DNA from: Marisa cornuarietis
Taxonomy: Eukaryota > Mollusca > Gastropoda > Architaenioglossa > Ampullariidae
Assembly (NCBI GenBank): GCA_004794655.1
Contig: SMMW01000555.1
Span: 9,073,001 to 9,137,000, forward strand
Length of the DNA: 64,000 nucleotides
Direction of reading: 5' to 3'
Shown: one piece after another, positions 51,764-63,947 of the stretch
Layout: every line of letters starts with the position of its first letter
Position numbering within the stretch: the first letter of the stretch is position 1
Made by a program: the position numbers and the translations under genes
Notes under the pieces: model-generated
What the model was told of the DNA's origin: nothing
Database searches by the model: none
The model's input: only the letters and a program-made list of their open reading frames with translations

Positions 51764-54700
51764 GGAGAGGCTGGGTGGCTGTGTGGGCGATAAAGAAAGA
51801 AAATACTTAATTTTTTTTAATAGTAGATGTGCTACGCGACAGCCAAGCATTTTAGAACCCACTTTATAACTGCGAAATTATGAATAAGTATGAGGCCCTT
51901 TCAGGACTGACAGAAGAATCAGTGGAAGAACACTGGTCAACACTCAAGAGCATTTGGAAGAAAACCTGTACAGATGTTCTAGGAAAGAGGGAAAGAAAAC
52001 CTAAGGAGACTTGGGCAAAGATTTAATCAAGAAAAGGACTGAAACAGCTCAACCAGTGCCAAGACCAGCAAGAGAAAGAAGGTGTCAGATTGAAATACTG
52101 GGAAGCCAACCGCCAAGTGAAGAGGTCTGTAAGGGAGGACAAGAGACGCTTCACCCATGAACTGGTAGAGGAAGCAGAGACAGCAGCCATACAGGGAAAC
52201 ATGAAGCGACTACACGAAATAACACGAACTCTGTCAGGCAGGAGCGTAAACCCAAACAAGCTGGTGAAAGACAAAGATGGTAAGACCATAACAAACGATG
52301 CAGGACTAAGAGGCCGCTGGATGGAGCACTTCGAAGAGACTTTGAATCGACCTCATCCACCATCCTTACCTGACATACCACCAGCAACTACACAACTTCA
52401 CGTTAACACCAGCCCTCCCACTAAGACAGAAACCATCAAAGCTATCGAAAGCATGAAAAATGGCAAAGCAGTAGGTGCGGACAGCATACCACCAGAAGCA
52501 CAAATGATAGACCCAGAAACAACAGCAATAATTTACACCCCTATCTACACAAGATCTGGCAACAAGAACTAGTCACAACAAATTGGAAATTAGGCCACTT
52601 GGTCAAATTACCAAAGAAAGGAGACCTCTCCCAAAGCAAGAACTGGCGGGAGATCATGCTGCTGTCCATCCCCAGCAAAGTCCTGACAAGGATAATAGAG
52701 AAACTGAAGAAGGCACTAGACAAGAGACTAAGACTAGAACAATCAGAAAACCGCAGCACTATGGTGTTCCGCCTAAATTCATAAACATCATCCAGGGATT
52801 GTATGAAGACTCGTCCTGCCAAGTTATCCATAACGACAAACTCACTAAACCTTTTGTAATGAAGACTGGCTTAAGACAGGGTTGCTTATTATCACCGACA
52901 ATCTTCCTGATGGTCATAGGCTGGATTATGCGTGAGACAACCCAAGACAACAACACTGGTATCCAGTGGACCTTCACCAAACAGTTAGAGGACCTGGACT
53001 TTGCAGATTACATTAGTCTCCTATCTCATCAGCAGCAGCATGCACAAACCAAACTGAGCAAGCTATCAGAGGGAGAAGACCGGCTTAAAGATCAACAGAA
53101 AGAAGACCGAAGTGATGAAAATCAACAACAAGCAGGAATTTCCAATCCATCCTAGAGAGAACATCCTAGAAACAGACCGCTTCACGTATCTAGGAAGCAT
53201 CGTTAGCAAGGACGGTGGAGCGGACGACATCAGAAGCCGCATAAACAAGGTCAGGCATGCTTTCAACAGCCTACGCCCCATCTGGAACTCCCGAGCATTA
53301 TCCCTCCCCAGTAAGACCTTCATATTCAACGCCAATGTGAAGGCAGTCCTACTGTAGGGCTCTGAAACCTGGAGAGTGACAAACACCATAAACAAAAAGC
53401 TCCACACCTTCACCAACCGATGCCTTCGCCATATTTTGGGAATAAGATGACCTGAAAAGATCTCCAATACCAGCCTGTGGGAAAGAACTAACCAGAATGC
53501 CACTAGTCAAGACATCAAAAAGCGCAAGTGGGGCTGGATAGGACACACCCTGCACAAACCATCTGACACCATTGCCAGGCAGGTACTTGACTGGAACCCT
53601 CAGGGGAAGAGGAGAGTTGGGAGGCCAAAACAGACTTGGAGAAGATCAGTAGAGAGTGAGGCAAAGGATGCTGTAACCACATGGGCCCAACTGAGGGGGG
53701 CTGCCCTAAGCCAGGTCCGCTGGCGAGGTGTTGTTTCGGCCCTATGCTCCTCGAGGAGTAGCAAGGAATGATGATGGTGATAAAGATGTCCAAGTTTTTT
53801 TTATTCAAAATGTTTGTGTTTGCGCGATAACAATTATATATCGTTCCTCAAACGATTTTTGTGAAAAAATATCATCTCACTAGCAAATTTTAAATAAACA
53901 ACGAACGACTACTGCTAAATTTAGGTTAAATATCTGAACAGATAAAACCCGAACTTGCGCACCTCTCTGTTACAATTAGGAGACTTGGAATATTTTTCGT
54001 TGACGCAGCAGATGACCACCTTCGCTCCCCTGATTCCGGAGTCTATCTTCTCAAATAGCTTGTCTCCACCTCCCATCTGTCCTACATCCATCCAGCAGCT
54101 GTAGCCAGCCATTTCTAGGTGTTGCCTTAGCAACCGCACCTCGTTCTGGTGACCCCACTGGTAGCTGATGAAGACGTCAGGCGGAGTGGCGTACTCGAAC
54201 TCCTCGTCCTCCACCACGGCCTCTGGAGCAAGAAGTTGTTAATTGGTGTTGTGGCTAAATATTTTACGCATTTCGTACGAAAAAAAAACGATGTGTGATT
54301 AGCAAAACTTTTTCTTAGCTTTATTTACTTCCTCTCTTAGAGAAATAACTGGTCACGTTATTCAGGATTTACACAGGGTAATGTAAGGTTACTATTCATA
54401 AGCCCTTTAAAATGATTGTCTAACGCTAGATAAAAGTTGATTACTTCACCTGCGTTCTTCATCGCATTCTCCACAATCGCAACGGCATCCTCCCGACCCA
54501 TGTCTTGAAGGGCGGTAAGCACGGCGAAGGTTGCGTCCCTTGTCTTGTGCGTGGTGTACCACTCGTTGAGCATCGCCATACAGGGGTCCGCCTGCTGCGC
54601 CCACCCTCTCATGTCGTCGTTGTTGTAGCCAAGACGACGACTGAGCAGGCGCCAGTCATGTTCGGTGTCAGGGTTCAACAGCTTGGAGACGTCACGTGAC

Positions 54701-57700
54701 CAAAATGGTGCGTGACTCAATGTCTATAAATTAAAAAAAAAAAACAACTAAAATGAGCTTGTGCAGTCTCCACCATTTAAAGCTAATAATAATAAAAAGG
54801 GATTAGTACAAAGATTTTAAGAAACAGTCATCGACCTTAACTCAAATTATTTGAGATAAGTAAAAAAATGATTTTTTTCTTGGAGTAAAGAATTTTTCAC
54901 CAAACAAGTATCAAAGTATCTTGTCACAATACTTAGCGGTCAAAAGGTGGCTCGGCTGTTCCATTATAGTTCCCTGGCGGGTGTTGGTTGTTTTACTCCT
55001 GCTCTACAGATACAGACTTACTAGTCACAGTTTCAAGGCCGTTTAGGAATATCATAGCAGCCGTAATAACCAGAAACTAGCTTTTCGTCAACATAAGCGA
55101 TATGTTTGCCTCGAACCTAGGGGAGTAGGGAATGTGAGATGATGGAAGTGAGGTAGCTGAGTGCACTGCTTCTTGTTGAGTACTTCAGTGTTCTCGCTGA
55201 CATGTATAATTATATAAACAACACTTACACTAAACTCTTGAACAAGGATTTTAATTGGTGTTCGTACAACACAAAGCGCCGTAGTGTATAAAACGCATAT
55301 TATTAATACATTTCGAAAGCTTTAGATATTTTTAGATAAATATGAACATCGATGAATTGTGTGAGCAAGTTAGTTGTCTAGGCTGTTCCGTTAATCCTTT
55401 CACATCGTTTTCCAAATAACAAGTGAGTCTACGATGATTAACTTTTACGACTTCACTACATTAAACTCGCATAAAAAAGTATTAATAATATGACAAGAAA
55501 AACTTTAAAACAAATTATTTGAGTTCATTGTTCAACCTGTGCTTTTAAATGCAGCTTTTACAGGATGATAGCCCAGTTGAAATTGTGCACCTCTTTGCTT
55601 GTAAAAAGTTCTTAAATGTCTCAGTCCCACACCATCGGGTATTGTGTATGGAGAACTCAGGCGCTACCCACTCTTGGTTAACTGCTGTATAAAGACTATT
55701 AATAAATTCTGGCTCCCCCTCACATTAATAAACACAGACCGTATACCCAGACAAACATACTACTGTACAGCCTAGATGCTCAAGGTAAAAAGAGTTGGAT
55801 TACAAAAATTCGAGTACTGCTGTGATCTATGGGCTTCAACCGTGTATGGTCAAAGTAGGGCGTGAGTAACCACAAAATATTTATGCTAGCCACAAATAAA
55901 GAATAACTGATGTTGGTCAGCAAGAATGGATTGCTCGCACGAGGCACATGATTGTTTCCATCTGTAAAGTGTCTTTAATGTTCACAAGAACCGCTTTGTT
56001 CATAGCCAGAACGCTCATAATATAAATGACTGTCTATTTTGTGTAAGATCCACAGAGGATGAAACTCTCATTCGAGTTCGCGTACATCAAGTACATCACC
56101 ACTAATGTGCATCACACAGTCTTTTAGGACGTGGAAGACCCTTCGATCTACTTTAAGCTAACCAGTGGGATAGCGACTGGCAAGTAGTTTACCAACAGAA
56201 GAAACTCGACAGTCTGCTGGACTCACCTTTCCATCGATCTCTTCCACTTTGGCCACAGTCTCCTCCACGGTGTCCTCCACCTGGTCCAGGCGCTGACCAT
56301 GCTCCGCAACCTCGTGCTTGACTTTATCAACGTCTTTTCCTTGACGACGTACGGTGTCCTTGACCTCTACAACGTCGGTTTCTACGGTGATGACGCGAAT
56401 CTCCAGGTCTACTACATCCTCCTGAAGGGCCTTCATTTCTGCTGCGACTTTATCGAGACTGTGGACAACAAAATCCAGCGAACATTTAAAAATTAATAGA
56501 CCGATAAATAGAACGTTTTTACGTTGTTGTTGTTGTTGTTGTTGTTGTTTGTGTCCATAAAAGATGCAGATGGTGCCCACATTTAAAAGATGTGTGCTCG
56601 TGCAGAATATTACTATTTATCTGACATGGCCAGGAGATCAAGTGGCCACTGAGCGCAGCGCTGAAAAAAATCAGTGGGGTTTATATATTTTTTCCCCTGA
56701 ATCCTTTCTGTCGATCAACGTCCCTATTCTCGCTTTTCGTTTTATATCTTATGCTCGTCTACATATAGAATTCGAATTCAGAGTCATTTAAGATAAATTA
56801 ATGAATTTGTTTTGTAACAAATTAACAAGTCTGCGAAACAAAAATCTTGCATTCAAGGCTTTCGATGTGTGAAACCATACAACTGTACAAATCCAAAAGA
56901 GCCAAAGCATAAAGAGCATGCGAACTCTGACCTTTTCCCATCCAGCATGTCGATGATTAAGGTGCAGCCGCTGTGGTGGTCGTTGTCTTTCGTGGTGTCG
57001 CGAAGCTGCTCGATCACACTAAGGTACTTCTCCAAGAGAGGTCGATGTTTGAAGCCAATCAGACGTATGGCGTTCAGAGCTGTTCCGACGGCGGCTTTAT
57101 CAGATGAGGTTCGAACTACTTTCATCATGTAGTCCATGACCTTTGACGATCCTTCCCCCTGTGCAAGTAAAAAAAAAAAGTAAAGACTATACACGTCTGC
57201 CGATACCCCGAAGTTCAGTTGACTGACATAATGTTTTCCTCATAATTCTCTCACTCTCAATCGCTACTATAAATCTTTTCTTAATTTCTACATCTTCGTA
57301 AAACCCTCAATTTATACTTCTTCGTGTATCTGCGAAATACCCTAATTTTTCTTTTAGTCATGTTTACAAATAATCACAAAAAATAACTCCTTCTCTTAAT
57401 TTTTTAGAATAGAAAACAATTACGTTAGGCCATGCATTTTAATCTGCAAACTCTCACATCAGTGAGGTCTCGGGGCAGACCTCGCATTGACCTGCTTCAG
57501 AGCACAACCCTCACCTCATGTTTCACGGCGTAATGTTGCAGCATGGTGTTGATGGTGTATGCACAGTTGGTGTTCCAGATGTCTGGCGTCGTCAGCTGCT
57601 CGATGAAGGGAGTTAATTTCTCCGGCCTTCGCTTGGTTATCTCCTCGACAGCCATCAGGATAAGCACCTGCATCGTACTGTCTTCACGAGCCTCTTTCAT

Positions 57701-60700
57701 CATGGTCTCCATGTTTTCCTGTGTGAACAACTGCAAGCGGACAAGAGCAGTGTCGAAGAAATGTGTGGAAGAGTCCCAGGACCGAGCAGAAGAATGTAAA
57801 CAACATCTGTGAAATGTAACAGAGACTAAACCGCAAAACTAGTGATTACACAATAAGTGAGTAGAAAAAAACAAAACAAAGTTTTCCCCATGATTATTCC
57901 TTTTTTGCTAACAAGCTGTGTATACGTTCTGTCAATAGTGAAAAAAGGGTATTAACAGCTATTTATCAACTGTTTGTCAACAAAGAGCTATTAGGACAAA
58001 TAAAATAACATAAAATAGCAGTCTCACAGACAAAAAAGTTACCGTTTCTTTAGGATATTGCGGAAAGCCAAAAGAAACTTAGGAAGAGATAAAATGCTTT
58101 ATAAAAATAGAATATGCTATTCCACTTAAATTTTAGTCTTTGTACTCAGAATATAGCATAATACTCTACTTAAAATTAAAATATTTAGACTTTATTTGAG
58201 TCAGTCAACAAAAGTAATGATGACGTTGGAAGCAGTAATTAACTATTTAATGGGTTATTATAAACATGATGCTAATAAATCTCGTTCTACTCACATCTGG
58301 CTGATATTTGGCGACTTTCTGAAGCAGCATCCTTACGCACGATTTGACTGAGACATTACCGCTGTCTATATGCTGGAACAAGTCCTGGAAGTAAGGAGTC
58401 AAGGCACCAGGGTTTTGTTCGTAGATGTTATTAACGGCCCCTGGGATCCGAACAACAGCTAATATCAGTCAGTGGCAGATTTTAAAATAGAGTTGTCGTT
58501 CTTTAGTTTCTTCTAAAAATACGATATTGAAAGTAAGTGTAAGAAAGTTTTTATCTATGCGATTTTAAGGAAATTAAGGGAAAAAAAGAAAGAGTAGTTC
58601 GATAACTGCCAGTATTTGTATTGTATATGTGTTTTTCGTGTGGTGTTTCGATTTCTTTCCGTCCTGACCACCTCTTTGCCTCAATTTGAAAAATTCTGGC
58701 ATTATATTCTTGCACCTACTATTTTTAAAGAATCGTGGAGTGTTTCCTGATGTTTCTGGTGAGATCAAAGTTGTGGGCCTTCGAGAACGTCTTAATCCTT
58801 CTCCTCCACCACCACCGGGTCCACCATCATCATCATCACCATCAACATCAACATCATCGTCACCACTACACTATTGCTACATTTCTTCTTTTCTTTCTCC
58901 TTTTTTTTCTTCCTTCTCTTTCTCGACCCTCGTCTTTCTTTCGATGACTAGACCAAGCAGCTTGCTGACAACTGCACGACGAAGACGCATACTAGACACA
59001 CAAAATACAAACATGCTCACATCGACAGACAGACCATAATCTTACAAAGGATGCTCTCCGACTCCGCCTCCAGGAAAATCTGGATCAGTCGGACCATGAA
59101 TCGTCCACCGACGGAGCCCGAGCGAGTGATTGTCTGGATGTGGAATGCTCCCATATTTCTGACCGTGTCGTTGTCCGACTCCATCATGTCAATCACCCCG
59201 GGTAGCAGCCGCTTGACGCGGTGTATTTCGTTCATCGAATCTAGCTGAAGTCAGACAAGGCCAGACTGCTTAGTGCTGAAATACAGTTTGGACCGACATG
59301 ACAAATCTTTGAAACCTCACACAACAGCGTCACAGAACAGCGATATAAGTGGATACTGTCATTATGTCTGTGGAGAGGGAAAGAGTAGGTGAAATTAAGA
59401 AAGGAATGATTAAAGGGGTGGAATAACAAGTGTTAACAGGAGACACAACACACTCTTTCTCACTCACACACACAGACCCACACACACACGCACGCACGCA
59501 CTCACATAGATACAAAAGCTATTCATGGCATAGTTTGTGACATCACCTTCTGGATGAAAGGTGTTACCTTTATGTCCCCTGTAGTGAGGACTTACCCACT
59601 GGTACAGCTGACCAGCGATGGAGAGGTAGATGTAAAAATATGCTGTCAGGCTGTCGTCGTCACGCACGAAGCCCCCCTGCTGACATCGCACACACAGGCT
59701 GACCATGTCGTCCAGCTCCTCCCACGTAAATGTCTTCCCGTCCCTGTGACATCCACCGTTGAGGTTTTCTCAATGGATTTTTTTTAAAACTTATCTTAAC
59801 CAGGTAATCGAATTCGAAAAAATACTGCTTAAAACGAAAGCTACCACGGAGGTGGTCCATTTTATTTTTCTCTGATTCTCCCTTTAAAAGATATTTTTAT
59901 CGAATGGGCAAGCGACTTACTTGACGGTGCTAACACACTGTGCCAACCCCTTGGCTGTGTCGGGCAATGTGTATGGTGTATCTTCTTTAATCCAACCGTA
60001 AGTCTCATCTGCGAAAACTCTGTCAAGAAAATGGATTATCTTCATAATCAGGTCCTTGTCTTTCTGCAGAAAAAAATGAAAGGAGCCAATTAAAAAGCTT
60101 CAATTAACAGCAATTACATGGCGATTAAAATAATATAGATAAATAGAACACAGAAGGCCTCATCACACTTTTTCAGGGATTCACGAAACATATGGAATAC
60201 AAACAGCATATATGGCCGTGGTCCCTTAAGATTACAACGGGGATGAAAAATTCTGTGGATCGAAGGAAAATTTATAGTGATGGCGGGTGGGTGGCTAATG
60301 TTACAATATCAATTTTTAGGTCAATCAAAAACCTCGAATAACACAAGCAAAGTAAACACGTGCACAAATTGAAAAAAAGCATGTTAATATGTTTTGAAGA
60401 ATAAAGCAATTGCTAAAATCAAAACTTGAAATTAATCAGCTGTTGAAGAACAGTAAATTCTTTTGATAATAATCATGGTTCAAGACAATGTGCACTTCTT
60501 ACTTCCAGTACCCTGGGTAGCCGACCACCTCTGTCTCCCTCCCCATACCTCCCTTATACACTTCGGTAAACCACTGATCGTTCATCATGAGAGACCACTT
60601 CCTTCTGTGGAGAGTTTCATCAAATCATATGCTGCTTGAATCGGCGCCCCTTAGGGCATCTGTGGCTACTGACTGTCTGCTACATACCTTGCCACTGAAC

Positions 60701-61434
60701 TCCAGTCTAGATGTTACTTCAGAAGCTATTGGGTACAACATCTCATCGTGCAGTTCGATGCAGTGGAAGACAAAGAAGACCATGTCTTCTTTGATGTCTT
60801 TCTGAAGCTTGGCCTTGCTGTGGTCACAGAAAGTTTAGTGTCACTTTAAACCATTTCGTAGATGAAAAAAAAAACACAAGAGGAGTTACCAATCTATTAA
60901 AACTTAATATAACTCTAGTTAATGAAAAGAAGGAGACAGAAGAGGAGAAAGAAAGAGAGAGAACAATAAAATATGTAAGACGTTAAAACAGACAAAAATA
61001 AAACAACTTAAACAAAACAGACTTCAAGACATCTAGAGACATTAAAAAAAGAAAGTTCATATCTTGACCAACACAGTATATGAGCGGAAGGTGTATAGAG
61101 AATGTAATGTGCAACAAATTACTCATTACAATTAATATATGGAGCTACGGTTCTGATATTACTGTTACGCATCCTTCTGTCTGTAATTAAAAAGTGATTG
61201 AACTGATAATCACAGTTAGAAGGAAAAGGCGGTTGTCACTAAGGAAAAGAGAATAATGATTACTTCACTCCATCAAGAAAGCGATCTGCGAAGTCTTTGA
61301 GGTAACCGAGCGCCTTTTTCTTGTCCTCACCCTGCATCCAGTCTGAGAATGTTATCTTGGTCAGTATGGCAAAGATTTCCTTCACCTGTCCCGGATGTTC
61401 CTGCATTGAACACACACGCAGCAGGTCCCTAAAA

Positions 61435-61483
<49 letters not shown>

Positions 61484-62831
61484 CATTCGCTAGATGACGA
61501 TGCCCTTTGATTAGCAGTACATCCAAAAAAAAAAAAAAGCCGACGAAGAATGCGCGTTTTATCCGATAGATTTTCTTATGCTTCCAAAAGAAAAGTAATT
61601 ATTCCTTAAGAAAACCTTGACCAAAATCCTAACTATTTCGCTGTCTTACTAACTTTTAATTATTTGCTCTCTTCACCCACGTCTCTCACATCGAGGTGTG
61701 AAGACTGAAAGGTCAGAAAACCAAGATCTGGTAATTTATTATTTAAAATTAAAATTTTCTCTGTCTGAAACTTTACTGCTAGTTTCAGGTAAGAGCATCA
61801 TCGCAACTACGAAAACGCGACATAGGCTTACATTTTTTTTCTTTGATTTTCTGGTATTTTTTTAACAGCTTCAAACCTCCGGTGCAAATATACAATTTTG
61901 CCATTATCTCATCCATCTGTGCGTCTTTCTTTCGCCTCAATGCGTTTCGTAAAACGAGTTAATCAGATGACAAAAGATAGAAGCTGGATAATGAAAACAG
62001 TTGCATGTGCCAGAAACATTACCTTCCACTTCAGGACGGCTTTTTTATTATTCATGGCCTCATAGGCTGCCTGCATGCAGTTCTCTGTTGGATGCTTTAG
62101 CAGTGCTTTGATCATCTCTAACCATAGAGCAACGTGGTCACGTGATCTGTAATTTGAACGTGTCCAAACAAATGTCTAAACGTGACAGGTAACAGATGAG
62201 TGAACTATGTTTCTTGTTCTCATGGACAGATTTGTCATTCACAAGCTTTTAAATATTTATTGCAAAAACCGATACAGCCACATGACCTGATAACTGCTTA
62301 TTATGAAAGCCGGACTTCGTCCCCTTGCTGTATAGGAAAATCGTATCTTGTTTCTCCAATTTATGACTGTGTAGACCTGTTTCATATCATTCGTGCTGTT
62401 CAGTATGTTTATATGTATTAAACAATCAGGAGATGCGGAGAGAAGAGAGAAGAGAGAAGAGCAAGATGTGTTACTTTATTTGATTAATACGCGATTACTT
62501 ACCTCCTTGCACCTGCCACAGTTTTCCTTATACAAAACCCCACTACCTTATGCACAAACACTTTCCACTTAGACTATTATTCAACATTTCTCTTCCTTCC
62601 CACATTCCCTGTCATCTAACGTAGGTGACCGCTTGAGTGATGAAAGTCAAACTCACGTGCCCATGGCTGTGCACAACACGTGGTCAACAATGGGGCTGGC
62701 GAAGAAGATGGCCAGGAAGGTCTCATCGCCGATGTTGTCCAGCAGATGTGTGAGCTTGACCACAAGCCCCTCGTACAGCTTGTCGTTCTTCTGGGGAAAG
62801 TCACGCTTGCTTCATTATACGCACGCCCCTG

Positions 62832-62894
<63 letters not shown>

Positions 62895-63947
62895 TCCTAT
62901 GCATGAATACACACATTCATTTAATACTTATTTTGTTTGTCTCTGTGTCTTTTTTGCGCAGATTTGTTCAAAGACTTAGTATTTCCTGCTTATTTTTAGA
63001 CATATTTTTCTTTCTTTTTCTCGTTTTTTTCTGTGCCATCTCTTTCCTTGCCTTTTTTTCTCACTGTTCTTTCAATATCTAACTTTTCTTACATCTTTTT
63101 TTCTCCTGTATTACATTTAATTCACCTTCCAGGTCTCGCGTGGACGTGCAGTGGTAGAAACAAGAACACAATACAGACCTCAATGCAATCTTTCTTGAGA
63201 TGATAAAAGAATTTTCCAATCGTCTGAAAGACATCTTTGGAAGCTTGTGAGCCACTTTTCTTTATCGAGAGCTGAAGTGCAAAGTCCATTATCTCCTCAT
63301 AAATTTCATTGATCAACAGCTCCTCACTGCAACAAAGAAAGAAAGAAGAAAAGAAGAAAAATCAACCAGCCACGATAAATAAAACCTTTTTTCATTGATC
63401 GCCTTCTGCAAGGCATCAAGATTTCAAATAATTTGACTTTGCTTTCCGTCAAATGTAAGATTTTAAAGCAGAACATTTTACAATGGCAATTACTGTATCT
63501 TGACAATATTTTTCTTGTTTTATTTTTAAATAAAAGATATATTTGTAATCTTTTAATTCTTTGTATATTCTAGAATATTCGTCTGTTGCCTATATGTTTT
63601 TATATTTATGTGCAAAAAAGTGGCAGAGCAGCAAAAAAGCCTGTAATATATTATACTGCTACAGGTACTCAGGCAACCACACTATTACTACCGGTACTGT
63701 ATGGCTATTCAGGCAGCAGTATGGTAGCCCCAGAACTGGCACTGAATAGTTTAATGTCTGTCAGATTTGCCCGACTTGCCGAGTAGTGTTCACGTAGCTA
63801 ACAAAAGTACCTTACGGTCTGGAGGAGGTGATACACAATGTCTGTAGACTCTTTTCCTACATCTTCAGCTTGCGGGTACTCCGGGGCAAGCATAACCGCC
63901 CTCATATCCGCAAGGTGGCGCTTTAGCAGTCCCACATCTCTGATGCC
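49759..63947 (-). CDS. gene 1: helical repeats, coiled coil, Death, TIR, TIR and CaaX-like protein (C-terminal ~1245 residues)
   Basis: Nineteen exons, minus strand: 63811-63947, 63179-63326, 62657-62790, 62023-62146, 61264-61428, 60688-60817, 59921-60063, 59596-59743, 59046-59244, 58295-58440, 57515-57730, 56932-57158, 56227-56458, 54450-54723, 53963-54222, 51441-51678, 51060-51169, 50514-50744, 49759-50232. All have GT-AG borders and joining phases, except that exon 61264-61428 carries one extra G at its acceptor. Domains in order: ARM/HEAT-like helices, coiled coil, Death domain, TIR1, a ~37-residue linker exon, TIR2, and a Ser/Pro-rich tail ending CCLIQ. MyD88 is Death-TIR and SARM1 is ARM-SAM-TIR; this layout mixes features of both and doubles the TIR. 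An intracellular, membrane-anchored signalling or NAD-cleaving role is an inference. The N-terminus lies beyond 64000; gene 2 suggests about six more exons. RNA evidence is needed for the joined model. Confidence 0.8.
50514..50744 (-). CDS. gene 1 TIR2, first half
   Basis: 77 codons: [20 protein letters not shown], then [20 protein letters not shown] and [19 protein letters not shown] with donor GAG|GTGAGC. Acceptor TTTACAG|GGCACAG. Exon structure and the final glutamate are as in TIR1, so the two arose by internal duplication. Part of the near-identical tract shared with gene 2. Confidence 0.92.
51060..51169 (-). CDS. gene 1 linker exon between the two TIR domains
   Basis: 110 nt: reads [20 protein letters not shown], then [17 protein letters not shown]. 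Acceptor ATCACAG, donor AAG|GTACAG. Phase 1 in and phase 0 out fit TIR1 and TIR2 exactly, which is the main support for a tandem-TIR protein rather than two genes. The lysine-rich content suggests a flexible linker. Confidence 0.72.
51441..51678 (-). CDS. gene 1 TIR1, second half
   Basis: Acceptor CCTTAG|GTGAACC. Reads [40 protein letters not shown] and [11 protein letters not shown], the strand and helix that close the TIR fold. A strong donor CAG|GTGAGA at 51441 links it to the linker exon. If that donor is skipped, a stop follows at 51412-51414, so a single-TIR isoform is possible. Confidence 0.85.
51712..51760. repeat. (TG)n microsatellite
   Basis: Pure TG run in the gene 1 intron, just 5' of the TIR1 second-half exon. 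Confidence 0.95.
51878..53790 (+). mobile_element. RTE-like LINE fragment, decayed
   Basis: Opposite strand to gene 1, in the intron that splits TIR1. Reads [91 protein letters not shown] and ends near [12 protein letters not shown]...[10 protein letters not shown]. The endonuclease is missing (5'-truncated), several frameshifts occur, and the catalytic FADD is changed to FADY, so it is dead. Confidence 0.85.
53963..54222 (-). CDS. gene 1 TIR1, first half
   Basis: 86 codons: an acidic lead ([15 protein letters not shown]), then [56 protein letters not shown] and donor GAG|GTGCGC. Box 1 FISY and the QMGGGD loop are present. The last residue, Glu, aligns without gaps to SARM1 Glu642 when the following exon ([15 protein letters not shown]) is set against the SARM1 segment after it. 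Confidence 0.92.
54450..54723 (-). CDS. gene 1 Death domain exon
   Basis: One exon encodes about 91 residues. The Death fold reads from [20 protein letters not shown] through [20 protein letters not shown] and [20 protein letters not shown] to [17 protein letters not shown]: six helices with the conserved DW, LG, W and A-L--W positions. Acceptor TTATAG|ACATTG, donor GCAG|GTGAAG, phase 0 in and phase 1 out to the TIR exon. Death domains mediate homotypic assembly, as in the MyD88 myddosome. No Death domain exon is seen in gene 2. Confidence 0.9.
54724..56226 (-). other. gene 1 intron between coiled-coil and Death exons
   Basis: 1.5 kb; no exon or recognisable transposable element seen. Confidence 0.5.
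56227..56458 (-). CDS. gene 1 coiled-coil exon
   Basis: 77 codons with strong heptad spacing ([52 protein letters not shown]). Borders are CCACAG|TC and AAG|GTGAGT. It sits between the helical repeats and the Death domain. Coiled coils here usually drive oligomerisation, which would bring TIR domains together. Confidence 0.85.
56932..63947 (-). CDS. gene 1 helical-repeat region, exons 1-12 of those visible
   Basis: Twelve exons encoding about 640 residues of alternating amphipathic helices with no transmembrane or signal segment. Recognisable blocks are [168 protein letters not shown] and [20 protein letters not shown]. The later exons (59.2-56.9 kb) look most like ARM/HEAT repeats. Such solenoids usually mediate protein binding or autoinhibition; in SARM1 the ARM domain senses NAD/NMN. 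Calling it ARM-like is by eye only. Confidence 0.7.
61264..61428 (-). CDS. gene 1 exon with a one-base frame problem at its acceptor
   Basis: Reads [19 protein letters not shown], then [20 protein letters not shown], with donor GAA|GTAATC. The preceding exon ends at a codon boundary, but the only AG acceptor (TTTTTAG|GGACC) leaves an extra G. The gene 2 counterpart (TTTTAAG|GACC) is in phase. Either this copy is frameshifted, or the base is an assembly error. Confidence 0.7.
61437..61468. repeat. (TG)n microsatellite at the acceptor of a gene 1 exon
   Basis: TG run on plus, CA on minus, ending a few bases from the acceptor of exon 61264-61428. A shorter equivalent stands at 28939-28971 in gene 2. 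Confidence 0.9.
62835..62887. repeat. (CA)n microsatellite
   Basis: Pure CA run next to the acceptor side of exon 62657-62790; a related CA/CG run lies at about 30445-30498 in gene 2. Confidence 0.92.
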
